NCBI GenBank assembly: GCA_903772945.1
Contig: CAICTM010000101.1
Location: 1 to 64,000, forward strand
Reading direction: 5' to 3'
Source of the DNA: Seminavis robusta
Taxonomy: Eukaryota > Bacillariophyta > Bacillariophyceae > Naviculales > Naviculaceae
DNA length: 64,000 bases
Shown: positions 10,762 through 23,800 of the stretch, in pieces
Numbering within the stretch: the stretch's first letter is position 1
Layout of the letters: each line of letters begins with the position of its first letter
The notes under the pieces: model-generated
Seen by the model: only the letters and a program-made list of their open reading frames with translations
Database searches by the model: none
Told to the model about the DNA's origin: nothing
Translations under genes and position numbers: made by a program

Positions 10762-12639
10762 TCACATTCCAAACACTCCCGCTTCAGCCCAAGCCCCTGG
10801 GTTGACTCGAAGGAGCCCATACCAAAGATTGTCAGGGTCCCGAAAATGCTTTTCTTGGGCAGTTTCCAAAGCCACGATCAACTCATCCAATGGTGCTTTT
10901 GGATTGCTCAGCTTTCCCCTTCCATAGTGGTTGAGTTTTGTCCAGTACTTGATTTGATAATAGGAAGGATCGAAAATGCACCACTTTCCCAAGTACACGC
11001 GTTCAAGAGACATGTTGTTTTGTTCCATCATTTCAGCAAGACTCTTCATGCTCTCACCACACTGTGTAGTGCCGAGGCTTAGGTTTTTCAATGAAGAAGT
11101 CTCTTTCAAAGCATCCACAAGAACCCGGAGACTGACTTGAGCACAGCTCGACATCGACAGAGATTCAAGCTGGTTTCGAGTCAAGAGTGCCACAATTTCG
11201 TTGTTGGCATCAACTGCATGCTGACCTTCATACAGCTCCAATTTGGCCAAGGATGTCAATCCACAAAGGTTGCGAAGAATACCTCTTGTGGTCTGCACAC
11301 CCAAGGTCGACTGAATGTTCAAGTGTTGCAGCCTGCTGTCTGGTGGAATATCAAAAGGAACCCAAGAATCATCCCGCCGCGGGTATTTGGGATACTCGAA
11401 TAGACGACAAGATTTTACATTCATAGAAATGTCATGAAGCAGCTTGCTCAGTGACGGGCCATCAGTGAGTGGGAGCAATGGCACCTGAAAGAATGCAAGG
11501 TCCATTGTCATGCAGAGAAGGATGTCGCCGCAGAGTGAGCAAAGTGCTTGGGCATCAGTGGCAGTAGTTGAACTCAAATTTGCCTGGAATGGTACCAAAG
11601 TGAGGCTCTCAAGGTTTGGACATGACTGCATGGCCTTGGCAAAGAGATCAGTTCCATTTTGGTTGATAAATTCAAAGAGCACAGGAAGAGTCAGTATTTC
11701 CAACATGGCTGGCTTCGCCTCACAAAACATGCCCAGTATAGAGCGGAAGTCTTCATTGCAGTTGTGAATACCAGACAGGTCAAAGTGAGTAAGTTTTGGA
11801 AGGAAGAACTTGGCGCGCTGCACTGCCTTTCTATCCCAGCGCTGAAAAATCAACGTTTTAACATCAAAGGCGTTGGAGATGGTCTTGGCAAGAAGATCAG
11901 ACAAGCCCTCACCATAACGCCCAAGAATGATCTCTGTAGTACTGCTCCACCGATCCATTCTTTTGGGTTGACTGCATTCAAACATCATTTGAAAGATTTC
12001 CTTGGCTTGGTTGTCCTCTGGAGGCGGTTCACAACCATACTGATCTGCAAGTCCCTGGCAAATGCGGTCACATCGCTTAAGAAAAAGAAACAGTGGAGTT
12101 GCTCCGTCTTCATTGGCCATGTCTGGGAATGCTTTTGCAACAAACTCAATTGTGTCTGGATTGGAGCAGAACAAGCAAGCATCCGTCACCAAGTTTGGCT
12201 GCCGCTGAAAACCATCACGCCACCATTTTGTATCTTGATCGATCCTAGTCCACTCTTTGTCATACCGACGATTGACTAATTTCCACATGGCACACAGCTC
12301 CTGGATGGTTGCATTGGAAGCGCCAGCTCGCAAGAAGAAGGGAAGCATTGTTTTCCCAAAGAAGGATCTAGTCGCCAACGATGGATGTTGCCTCAGTACC
12401 GGTAGACTCATCGCATGGCCCAATGGAAAGAGCTTACCTCTACGGGTATCTTTCGATTCAGCCAACCTAAAGTATTTCAAGAGAGTCTCGCGTGCCGCTT
12501 CAATGCCAATCTGGTTGTTGTTGGGATTGGCAGCTTTGACAACGGATTCCACTCGACTGCGTTTCGCCTCGGCCTTTTCTGGTTGTTCCAGCTCCTCAGC
12601 AGAGTCGTCAGGGGGGAAGGGACGCTTTTCCTGGCTCAT
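10762..12639 (-). CDS. LRR-like protein, lineage-specific
   Basis: A single 625-residue frame with ATG at 12637-12639. The first 40 residues are polar with an NLS-like EAKRSR. The middle third has no recognised fold. From about residue 280 onward there are irregular leucine-rich units (LTHFDLSGIHN, LESLTLVPF, LQHLNIQ, LAKLELYEG, LESLSMSSC, LKNLSLGTTQCG, LERVYLGKW), consistent with an RNI/FBXL-type leucine-rich solenoid. No F-box is obvious. Large LRR families of this kind are expanded in diatoms; function unknown. A decayed fragment of this gene, near residues 330-375, sits at 42398-42515. Divergent from the ATP-grasp gene at 13104. Confidence 0.7.
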   Translation of the reverse strand: MSQEKRPFPPDDSAEELEQPEKAEAKRSRVESVVKAANPNNNQIGIEAARETLLKYFRLAESKDTRRGKLFPLGHAMSLPVLRQHPSLATRSFFGKTMLPFFLRAGASNATIQELCAMWKLVNRRYDKEWTRIDQDTKWWRDGFQRQPNLVTDACLFCSNPDTIEFVAKAFPDMANEDGATPLFLFLKRCDRICQGLADQYGCEPPPEDNQAKEIFQMMFECSQPKRMDRWSSTTEIILGRYGEGLSDLLAKTISNAFDVKTLIFQRWDRKAVQRAKFFLPKLTHFDLSGIHNCNEDFRSILGMFCEAKPAMLEILTLPVLFEFINQNGTDLFAKAMQSCPNLESLTLVPFQANLSSTTATDAQALCSLCGDILLCMTMDLAFFQVPLLPLTDGPSLSKLLHDISMNVKSCRLFEYPKYPRRDDSWVPFDIPPDSRLQHLNIQSTLGVQTTRGILRNLCGLTSLAKLELYEGQHAVDANNEIVALLTRNQLESLSMSSCAQVSLRVLVDALKETSSLKNLSLGTTQCGESMKSLAEMMEQNNMSLERVYLGKWCIFDPSYYQIKYWTKLNHYGRGKLSNPKAPLDELIVALETAQEKHFRDPDNLWYGLLRVNPGAWAEAGVFGM

Positions 12640-13103
12640 CGTTCAAGCAACAATAGCAGTAATTGATACACCTTGAATGCAAACAGCAACTTGTGGACTT
12701 GAGATAAATGTCCACGATGGGCGACAAAGAAATCTTTGAACGGTTCTGCTTCGGATCGTGTTCAGGTTTTCGTTGGGCGTTTGCAAGCGTGGAGTGGTAT
12801 TCGAATGGCCGAATTATATTTCGAACTATTCGATACGGTTCGTACACACTGACGTCATGGCAATGACTGTCAATCAGCTTTCTCATCCACCATCCACAAT
12901 GACATAGCAATGATTTTGTTCTACAACAGCGCATTCCCTGAGTGAGACCAGACCAGCACAGACAAAAGTACATCATCGGCATACCACAACAGCAGAGGCT
13001 CTGTCATCTGTTGTTTTTTCCTGGCTCACAAACTAAAGTTTCAATTAAAAAATTACTCTGAAGAAAGGCTTCCACAAAAACAATCTTCAAAAAGCAAGTC
13101 ACC
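12640..13103. other. divergent intergenic region LRR / ATP-grasp
   Basis: 464 bp between two divergent starts. Short repeated TTCGAA/ATTCGAA motifs lie at about 12795-12840; nothing else recognised. Confidence 0.4.
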
Positions 13104-14592
13104 ATGGGCCAAGTTCTTTCGCTCCCAGTCCGTTTGGCGAACCATACGCTCACTTATTATCAAGGGCTCTTTCACTATTTGTTGGGCGCTGGTCGAAATT
13201 TCGATTACTCGGCAGACTTGAACAAGGCGACATTGGCAGCCTTGAGGCCGTCTCCAGGAGACACGGACGAGGACTTGCTCTTCAAACAGAATGCTCGCAT
13301 TCATTTGTTTGCCCTGGCATCTCAGTTTTATTTGTACAATAAACCACATTACCGCAAGGGATCGTACCGTGAAGACTTGGTCGACAACTTGGAAAATGTG
13401 GCCATTCCTGGAACCGGCATCAAGTTGAGTTGGGTCGCCTGTAACCGTCTCCTGGGGTTGGGATTCCTCACGACGGCCTATCCAGCCATTAGTTTGGTGG
13501 CGTCCTTTCATCAGTGGTTCATGTCCAAGTTCCAGTCCAGTATTTCGGGAGAATTTGCCACTCGACTCTTGGCACCGGATGATTGGTTCAGTTATTGGCG
13601 ACTGAATTGTACCGTGGTCGGATTGCATGCCTTGTTGAACAACAGTCCAGCCGATTATGAAATGGAAAACAAATGGACGTTTTTGGAGGAAGGTGTGAAA
13701 CGAGGCGTGCCAGTCTCACCCTACTTGACAGCCCCAGGCTTTGTGGTCAAGCACAAAAACGAAGAAGGAGGATTGGGCATTTACTTTTACAAAAATGCAG
13801 CTGCTGGAGGAGACTGGATCATTCAAAAGACAATCAGCAATAGTGATTGGGTCTCCACATTACTCCCACCCAATGCCCCGCTTTCGACCTTTCGTGTCAT
13901 TACGCAAAGCAGAGCATCCTTGGATTTGTCTCAACAGGCAACGGTGCAGGACGTCAAGTCTCTCAGCTGCGTCTTTCGGGCTGGACGTGCCGGAGCCGAC
14001 ACGGATCATTCCTCCATCCTCTTTGACGTGGATGTCACCACTGGTTTGATTCGAGGTGGTACCACCAATGCTCATTGGTATCGAACGGGAATTTTGGAGG
14101 CAATTCCAGGCCGGTGTCCTTGGCGATCTCAACATGACTACAAGCTCCATCCCGATGGAGACATTCCGGTTTCCGGTGAGTATCATAAATGGAAACGCTC
14201 TCACTACTCATGATGCAAAGCACGATGCTCACACAATGCTTCGTGTCGTTTGCACCAGGCAATTTTGTCCCAGATATCAAGAATTTGTTGGCGCTGGTGG
14301 AAAAGTCACATTTCGATCTCTGTCCCGGTGTTCCTTTCGCGGGATGGGATGTTGTATTGAGTGCCGACCCTGACTTACCGGTCTGTTTGTTGGAGGTGAA
14401 CCTGTCTTGCAACTTTTTCCGCGGTTCATTTGACAAGAAAGTGAGTAGACTATTATTTGATGAGCGCCGTTTTTTGAATTCTCTCAGTCCTGGCGAACGC
14501 TAACAACAATCCCTTCCTCCTAGTTGTACCTCGATTTCATTGATGACGCTTTCGCGGTGCTGCAGAGCAAGAGACTTGTAGCGGATCGATAA
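13104..14592 (+). CDS. ATP-grasp-like protein (sugar-transfer-associated type)
   Basis: Three exons, 13104-14175, 14259-14440 and 14524-14592, give 440 residues. The C-terminal half fits the ATP-grasp fold of the sugar-transfer-associated group: a lid-like segment DWIIQKTISNSDW, then STFRVITQSR, SLSCVFRAGR, a strand with LFDVDVTTGLIRGG, and finally PFAGWDVVLSADPDLPVCLLEVNLSCN, where the E-x-N at the end is the expected Mg-ATP ligand pair. The first 150 residues are hydrophobic and aromatic with no clear signal peptide; MGQVLS at the start could be N-myristoylated (inference). The substrate is unknown. The splice joins restore SGNFVPDIKN and FDKKLYLDF in frame. Confidence 0.6.
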
Positions 14593-14883
14593 GCTGCCGA
14601 CCCAACATGTTCAGAAGGCGATTGAGATTCTGAGGCCAGAAATCAAAGGTTTACAAGTCAAGTCGTCTCCGTTGGCACCGGTAGAATAACTCGTTTGTAA
14701 CTCCATAGTTTTTCCATAGACCACTCATATTATTAGAATGATTCAATCCTCGATAAGTTGCCCCAAATGTCTTGAGCCTTGAAAGCTCACTATTTGACGA
14801 CAAAACTATCGCAAGATGAACGTTGCAGAAATACCACACGTCTAAAAAATGATTTCTTTATGATCTTACAGTCCTGCACATCA

Positions 14884-17800
14884 CTAGATATAGGTTCCTC
14901 TTCCGCGTTCTTCAGACGAAGGCAGAGGAGAAGAAGGTGAAGGCGGGAAAATGAGCTTTGGTGGTGGGTCCAACCCTTCATTTGACTTGGTCCAAGTTCC
15001 CGGCGGCGGGTACTCCGTACAGTTATCCAGCACTGGCGCCGAGTAAAAGTCGATATCCGTGCTTGTTCCTGGTTGGCTGTGTTTAGGAACAATGGAAATG
15101 TACCAGTGCTTTGTGTTGTTGCTTACATTGCACTGAAACAATTGGAAAACACAGGCCTCTCCATTGTATTTCCCCTGCATGGAGTATTTTGCTGCGCTTT
15201 CAAAAAAGCCATCTCGCATGTAGGTGCCATTCACAGCTGCCTGCCCAGCTCCTTCAACCCCAATCTCAGAGGGCACATCGTGGTACGTGTCCATCTCCTC
15301 GAACCGGGAATCGTCATCTTCATCGTCCTCAGAGTCATGCATGCCTGCCATACCAGAATCAGTGACGGTGGTCAGTTGATGAGAGCATCTGTTCAACTCC
15401 TCGTACACCATTCTACTTACCTCGCATTTGACCACCGTGACGTCCGCCGCCATGCTGTTGCGATTCCAGCAATTCTCGTTCCATGAAGCTCCAGCTTCCT
15501 CGGTTCTCATGCAGCCACTGCAGAATCGTCTTGACACGAAGCAACTCCTTTGTCACAAACACATATCTGTCAAAAGCATAATGCATTTCGGACGAGTACG
15601 GCTGGTTCGGCCTTGCCTGGTGAAAGGCTCTAGCAGCCACAAGCAATCCTGCGCCGTGTTCAACGCCATGAGCTGGCTTTTCGGAGCATTGCAACATGAA
15701 CATGACTCGTTTTTGTTGGTGGTCATCCGGAATGGACGCAAGGATCTTCAAAACCTGCAAAGCAACGAAATGTTCAGGGGCCAAGCAGGCGAAACAACCG
15801 ATAGAATGAACAAAGCCATATCTTACCATTATGGCAGCACTCAAAGTTTCGTTGCCACCCCATCCTGTTGGCGCCTGGTAAATTGCTTTCAACGTGGCAA
15901 AGATGATCTTTTCCGCCTCGCGACTGTAGCAGAGACCGGCCACAAGATACTCGGCCATTGGTTCGCTAGCACTGTAAGCTACTTGGAAGAATTGGAATGA
16001 ATCGAAAGCGTATTCAGCGAGCGGCCCACAGTTTACAGGGGCGGACAAATTGCTGGCAACATCAATGGCGACGCTTTCGGAAGCTGGCCTCATCTGGTCC
16101 TTGTCTGGGTTGATCCTAGCCATGTGGGAACGGCGAGACAAGTCTGGTCGAAAACCAAATGTGTGTAAATCTTGTCGAACCTTCGTGGAAGCGACGAGAA
16201 AAGATAGATAATGTCAGTTGGGGCGGAGATGAATGATTCGATTCAATGAGTTCAACAGACAACACGCACAAGACATACCCTGGATTCGTTCGTTTGTGCC
16301 GTGTCTCTGTAGTACGCTAGGAAACCCTCAAGACTGAGATAGCTGCCCTTGGACCCGTTGCCACCTCCTGTACTAGGGTACTTAGCCATAATGTCCACAA
16401 TCTTCTGGGTTGGGACCGACGAGGAGTCGACACCGCATTTGTTCAGGTAGCTCTCAATCTCGCGTTGACCCATGCCAGGGGCTTGAGGTGCGCAGGATTC
16501 TGTGAATATCGTAGACAAAGCATCCATAACGGGTTTGCTGAGGGCAACCCGAGCACGCCCCCGGGTGTTTTCCTCGGTTTCCACAACCAGAGGAACTTGG
16601 TGCATGCCACGGATGTTGCCAAGGCAGCCGACAGCCTCAAAGACAGAGATGAATTCAGTCGGCATTGGTGCTCCGTTCCCACGAGAGTTCATATCTGTCG
16701 GAGTCATGACATGATTTCCACTGAGAGGCATCACATGTGCCACAGGGTTGGATTCTGGCCTCATTTGTGTTTCCGCTGTTTCAACCGACACTGATGAACC
16801 CGGGAAGGCAGCCCTCATCGCATGGTGGGACCGTTCGCGCGTCACCAGTGCAATGAGTCGTGCAGGGATCATTGCTTGCAACATGCCCTTTCGGATCGAA
16901 CGACCACCGGACTCTCCGTCGATACAGGCCAAATTTTTGGCAAAGCAGGCCAGCTCCGGGCTATATCTCCAATAGCGAGGAAGAACTTCAATCAAAACGT
17001 TGAGGTAGGAGATGAGTCGGCCGATACTAGTTGATTTTGAGCGCGGTCCAAATGGGTCCTCCATGTGCTTCCTCTTGTCTCGTAGCATTGTAGGCAGCGC
17101 AGTCGGTGGTCCCTGGCCAAAGCTCGAGAGCTCATCCTTCCATGCATGTGCCCACGCGATCATCTTTTGCTGTTCTTCTTCGGATTTTATGCAAGAAGCC
17201 ACAGCGGCGCTATAGATTCGAACTGCGGCATTGCGTGCAGGTTGGTCCGGGCACTCAATGAGGTATGTCCGCAGCCAGTTCGGGCTCGTTTCTAGCGTCT
17301 TCTGTGCAAGTCTTTGTACAAAGAGTGAGGCGCTGTCACGGTCCAGTGCAAATAGCTGCTCCATCATGGCAATCCAATCGTTCAGGTAAGGTCTGCTGGA
17401 TGAGTAGAGCATGATGTCGAAGAAGAAGCTGAGCAACATCTGGATCACAGGCGCTTTCCAAGTGTTTTCCGAAGACACAATTCCTTTGGAAGATTTTGTC
17501 GGGTCTTCCGAGTTCGACATGCGGCACAACCCAAGCAATCCCTTGAGGAAAACTTGAAATTCGGGGTCAAAAAGAAAGGTTTGCCATCGATGGGTTGCAT
17601 TCGACCGTCGAACGTCGCCGACAAAGACATCATAGCCGCTTGACGTGTCGATGTCCTTCAAAACAACAGGCATCTTTTTCTCTTCTTCCTTCTCTTTCTC
17701 CTTTTCCGCATCCGGAGGCGGCACATCGGTAGGCTTCACTTTTTCGTAGAATAACATGAGGGCATTCGCGTACTGTTCACTCTCCACAGTGTGCACTTGT

Positions 17801-20800
17801 CCATTTGGCCACTTCGTTTCCTTCTTCACCTTCCCCCCGAAGCACTCCACTTCGATTGAGGCTGGGTCAAACGGGGTAACGTCTTCGTCGTCGAACCGAT
17901 ACCACTGTTCCTGCGACCCAGGGTTGCGGTCTTTGATGAAACTGTAGTAGTGGCCACCTTGGGCGACTCCAGCATGAACAAGCACGCCAGCAAGTTTGTA
18001 TTCATAGTCTTCGTCGGATAGTTTGCTAAGAGGGTCGTTGACGGAAGCAGCACCGCCAGCCGTTGTGTCCATGGGCGCTACTCCGCCGTCGTCATTTTCG
18101 TAGCCCCCTTGTTCCATTGCCTCGAGTCCTTCGAGCGTGTATCGCTTCATGTTGAGAGTTTGGCCAAAGGCGCAACGACTGTTCAGCTTAACAGTCTCAA
18201 AGGTGTTGTAATCCAGATCGAACCGCTTCAGCGAGAGGATCAACATGTTGGGGAGCATCGACAGTGCCGTCCGCAACACAGTGTCAGTGTTCTTCTTGCA
18301 GCGATCGCAAAACACCTTATTGTTTCCTTCCATGATTTCCACTTCGGTCATTGTAGCGAGAGCTTCATGGATGTCAGTTTTCCCTCTAATTTGGCAGTCA
18401 ATGTTCAACAGCTTTTCTTCTCGGTTGGTCTGTTGTGTGTGTGCGACAAAAGAAATTACAGAACCACGTGAGGATACAGCAAACACGCATGGATATTTTC
18501 GAGACAATAGAATGGTCGTAACATCAGACGTACCTTCAAGCCGCATTCTTTACAAATCTTCTGTTTGGTTGTCTTCAGTCCGAAGGTGTGGTCCATGTAC
18601 TGGAAATTATCGGGCGCCCACTTCTTGAGTGCAATTTCGAGTCGATCCAAAAGCTTCGTCGTAAACTCCGACGCGTCATTCTGTTGCCATACGTCAAATT
18701 CTAGCTTCAAACAGGCACACGCCTCCACGAGCGCTCGTGGGTCGAAGCATCGACCGCGAGAGCCTTCATCTAAATTGATGAAAGTGCGCTGCACTTCTTC
18801 CATGAGATGACGAGAGGACATTTCATCCTCGGACTCTTTGATTTCGCCGCTCTCCGGTGCTGCCTCCATTTCAACCTCGCCCGACTGCTCCCCAGCGCTG
18901 GTGACGTTGTTCACGATCTCAAACACTCCTGTTTCCTTACCCGGTCGACCTTCTGACAAGAAGAATTCGTCCGCCAACAAAGGAGGGAGACGTGCAATCT
19001 CTTGCCCTTGTAGTTGTTCTTGCCCCGTGCCGCTCACAGTTGCGACAGGCATGGCACAGTATCGAATGGTGTGCATGCCAGTCTTTTCGTCAAACTTCTC
19101 TACCATTGCATCGTACGAAACACCACTCTCCCACTGCATAGAGACTTTCTTGCCGACGAGCTGTTGGCCCTTGGCAGAAATGACCCCTCCAGTCGACCGA
19201 AGACTCGATGGCAGTTGGGCGTCACACATGTTCGTGCGAAGCTCCGGCATCATGAACATTTGCTGCAGGACTGAATTCATGTAGCAGGTACATCCTTGAT
19301 TGCGCAACCCAGAGTACTTTGAGGTGTTTCTGCCATTACGGGAGTGCCCTTCTGTCATGCTGCCAACTTGCCCCCATTTGTGGCGCACGAATGGTGCGGC
19401 AGATTCAACTAGCTCGTTGATCCGATACACCAGTGCAAGATAACCCTCGCCGCCGCTGCAAAACCTGGCAGCAGCGCCAACAACGTCGAAGCCGCGTTGG
19501 CGCGACTCCTTGTCGGAACAGATGGCTACCACGGAGGTAGAACCTCCAGGCGAAAGAAATCCATCGAATATAGCCCCCATGAGGTCGATCAATGCAAGAT
19601 CTTCTGGTTTCAAGCTTGAGCTGGTGAAAGATAATGAAAGCGAAGCGAAGATTCCCTTTGGTGCAGAACCTGACCCAATCATTTCCGACCACCGTCCAAC
19701 ACCAACTTCCTTGACGAGAATGTCAGTCCCCTGCTTCAACACAGCGCCTCCGCCCGTTTCAATAAGCGCCCTCAGAAGCGCCAGGCAGCCACAAAGCACT
19801 CCAGTTGAGTTGTCCAGCAGAGAGTTCTCGCTTGTCGGACGTGGGCAGGAGGCCACCTTCTTACAAACAGTGGTGCCCAGATCACGCAACTCGACGTCCG
19901 ACGCACTCCTGGTTCGAGCATTAGGTTTGTCATTTCCAACCAGTCGTTGCAGGACGTCGAAATACTCAGAGGTGCAGTCGGATGAAACATCAATCTTATC
20001 GATCGCTCTGATTAGCCAAGGGAGGGCATTATCAGCGAGGATGGGTGTTTGCAAAATGAGTTCATGGGTGCTCTTTCGGATTTTGCTGGCAGCGCTGACA
20101 GACGAACTTGTTCGTATTGGCTCAGGGCCTCCTTCCCACATGAGCAAGGTGATCAGGAACTGCTCGGCAGTACCACCGGGGAGGGCAACAAAGGTTTGTG
20201 CTGTAGAGTGAGTGCGGAAGAGAAGCCGCAAGAACTTGAGAATGTCAGATATTGTAGATGTGGATATTCCTGAATCTCCAACGACCATAGATGTTAGACT
20301 CTTGAGAAGGCCCTCGGCATCAGAGAGTGATGACAGGAGATGACTTCCAACTTCGTCTGGGGAACCTGTGGCATTACCGTCGTTTGCCGGCCGCGGGACT
20401 CTGGCGTTGCCGAACAAGCAGCATTTCAGTACCCGAAGCGCCACAGCATTGCCCATTCTTTTCCGACTTTGGTTCAAACTTGTGTTTTTCTCAGACTCTG
20501 AAAAGAAACGTACGACGGCATCGAACCCGCCTGATTCAATGAACGTCCGTCGGAAAGATGTTGACTCCTCCTGCATGCTACGTTCCAGAATCATTCTTTG
20601 CTCATTCGGCAAAACTGACAACACCTCCACTGATGGTTGGAGGAAAGCATCTAGTGCCAACAAGACGTAGACCGACCTCTGAAAGCTTTGAAGGTCGAGC
20701 AAATTGGTCCACGCTTCTCTGGGCGAGTCCACGTCCATTGCATCGTCATCGCTCGATGCGTTATCCCCCGCTTTGGACATGGATCGCACCCGAGCGGCTA

Positions 20801-23800
20801 TATTTGCATTTGTGGGCATTGCCAGCAAAAGATCCCAAACCAATGTGTGCGTATCCAGGAAGGTGGAAGGGGCATCTGTCATTGATACATCCGGTTCTCG
20901 CCATGGTAACGCCTCCAAAACACCAAGCAATGTCATGAAAAGCTTGTCTGCAAAGCGGCCATCGTCATCAAAGAACACGTCACTCAGATCTCGAGTTCGA
21001 TTGTACTTGGCATTTTTGTTTGCGTTCGCATGCGCTTGTATCGGCCGCTCGACAATCTGAAAGACAAGCTCGGAGCCTTGAACTATTCCCAATTCATCAA
21101 TGACCGAATCATCCGGCACTACATTTAAGCTCATTTGGGAGTCTGCTCCTGGACCTCGACTGCTCCCCATTCGACCGCTGACGGAAACAGGTTTCACCGA
21201 TCGCACGTTGCAATGACAGTATGCGGCGACCTTGAACTTGACTGAGGCCGACGTCTCTAAAGGGTGAACGTCGATGGAAAAGCGTAATGTTGTGGAGTTC
21301 TTTGACTGGCTTGGTCCTTGAAGATTGTCATCCCTATTCACGTAGTTTGGACCTACTTGATTGCTTAGCAGCTGACGCTTCGCCATGATGCCTACTCGTC
21401 GATAGCATGCTTGCCCTCTCATTCCGTGGGGGATGAATCTCATGACACTCTCGAGGCCGGAGTCGAGCTGAATGGAAGATAGTCGAGCAAGGGTGGAGTA
21501 CGTCATTGATGAACCAATGGTTCCTGTGGTTTGTCCGATAGCTGCATTGAGGATTCGAAGACATCGTTCGGCAGAACGCTCAGCACCAGGCTGGCCTTCG
21601 TTGAGAGCTTTCTTGACATTTGAAAGACAGTCAAAAACTCGCTCGCCAAAGTTGAAATTGTCGTCTGGTGTTGCTTTCTGTTGTCTCTGCGTCCACGCGT
21701 TTGGTGCGGCGTCTGGCATACCAACTGACATGTACACGCTAAGAAGATCCTTCATTGAATGATTCGCAACAGCGCTATTCCCGGCTGTCAAACAAATGCG
21801 CCATAATGCGTCCAAGGCTGCCCCGCTGGCATGTGGCGTTCCTCTGACCCGTTGAAACAGAAACTGGAAGCTCTTGTATGCGCTTTCTCCGAACTCGTCG
21901 TAGCTGAGGTCTGGTGCGCAGAACAAATTCAAGAATACTTCTGAGCAAACATCCTCGGTGAATGCAGCAGACAATAACTCTTCTTGCCGACTAGCGTTCG
22001 AGTTGTTGGGGCCCATTGGTGCATCTGCTTGGGCAATTCCTCCACCGTTACCAGCAGCGCTAGCTATGAAAACCATCAGCTCCTCTCTGTCGCTTGGTCG
22101 AACGCACAAGTTCCAGAGCGTGTGAAGCTGTGTGCTCGACATGACGATGAGATCTGACAACCCATACACGTATCGCAGAATTCGTAGGCGTTCAGGAAGG
22201 GCCACGGATGCATCGCCATGCACAGGCGCCTGGGACGAATTTGCAAGGACAGGGATCAGTTCCACCCCGTTGTTGTTTGATTCGACCTTCCCGCTAAGCA
22301 CCGGGACCAGTCTCACCTTTCGGAAAGCATTTCCAGTGGTGTCGTTCTTTGTGCGTTCTAAGAAGGCAGTCAGCTCGTTGAATAGAAGATCCGGCAAGGA
22401 GGCTGTGGAGTCCGTTACCAATCTATGAGCTTGTTCTCTTGGGCACGCTTCCAGGACGAATCTAGTCAATTTGACCATTCTCAGTGCTTGTACTTCATCC
22501 AACACGAAACCCTCGCGTTTGTTGGCACTCTCGGAGAGGGCGTGATGGCATGACTTCAAAAAAGTCTCCCTGTGCTCGGTTCCTTTCGGCTCTACTCGAA
22601 GTTCGTTCGTCACGTAGCGCTTAAGGTTGTCGTATGTCTTCAACGTGTTGGCGTCCGGGTGGGTTAGGACATTCCAAAGCAGCTTCAACACCTCAGCCCG
22701 AACCTCGACGGTGAGCATCAGCCCTTGTCCAGGCTTAACATCGGCAGGGTTTGCTTGTGCCAACGCTGAGCAAAAGTCGGCAACCTCATTCAAATGATCC
22801 TGTTTTTCGTCACTCTCAGTCAATGAATTCTGAACGGCATTTAGCAAGGGGATGGCAAGGCTGCTGGGGCAGGAAGGGAGAATCGACACAAGCAATTGGT
22901 ACACTTGGGCCGACACGGCAGCATCCGTTTTTCTAGTACACGTCTTCCAAGCGAGCAAAAGGTGTGTCGTTCGCAAACAGAACTCCTCCGGATTGCCTTT
23001 TCCGCCGTCGTTACCAGAATATTTGGTGCACATCTGTGCAAGAAACTTAATCAATGCTGTGGATCGAGCGACGATCTCTCTATGTACAGAGTCGCCCAGA
23101 ACCATCTCGATGATGCCGTTTTCAATAGCCCATTTAGCGAGCTGGTGTTCCAAAGTGTTTCGTTCTTCGCCAGCAGGCACCATTAGACCCTGCGACTGCA
23201 AATTGGGTGGCGGGTCGATACCGGCATTTCGGCAGGTCACCCAACCAGCGGCGGGAGGTTCCATCTCTTCATGCTCCTTGGACTTGTGCTGGTAGTAGTC
23301 AATGTCTCGGTCCGTTCCCGGTTGCTCTTCGTCAGCTTCCGAAAGGAACCACCACTTTTGCTGCGACCGCATGGTACATCGAAACAAAGTAAGGCTCTTT
23401 CCTGCTCCGTCATCTCCTTCCTTAACACGCCGTACATAACTGATTTCTACTCCTCTCTGGTGGTATCCATCGTCCGTCGTTTCGCCCGCAAACTGGTAGC
23501 CACCGTTGACAAAGGTACATCCAGCGTTTGTCACGATAAAAGACCGCGGTGGGGGTGCATGATCGCCACTAGCTTCAATGACCTCATTCATTTGTTCCCA
23601 TCCAAAAAGTTTCAGAGGAAGTGACTGCGATGTGATCAGTTTCAGTATGAGACCTCTCCAAAACTCGTAGAATTCGTAGGTGCTGCGTCTCCGTGAGGAT
23701 ATGAGCCGGTCAAAGATTTTCTGGAGCTGATGGACAATGGTACTAAGATGATCTGTTGGGATTTTCTTCAGCGTTTCGTCGCTCGCGCCTTTGATGAATT

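Noticed and set aside
14884-16141. Two separate small genes downstream of the deubiquitinase
   Set aside because: Splice donors and acceptors at 16278/16181, 15826/15755 and 15420/15345 join all pieces in phase, and the last piece repeats a module found in the N-terminal part of the same protein.
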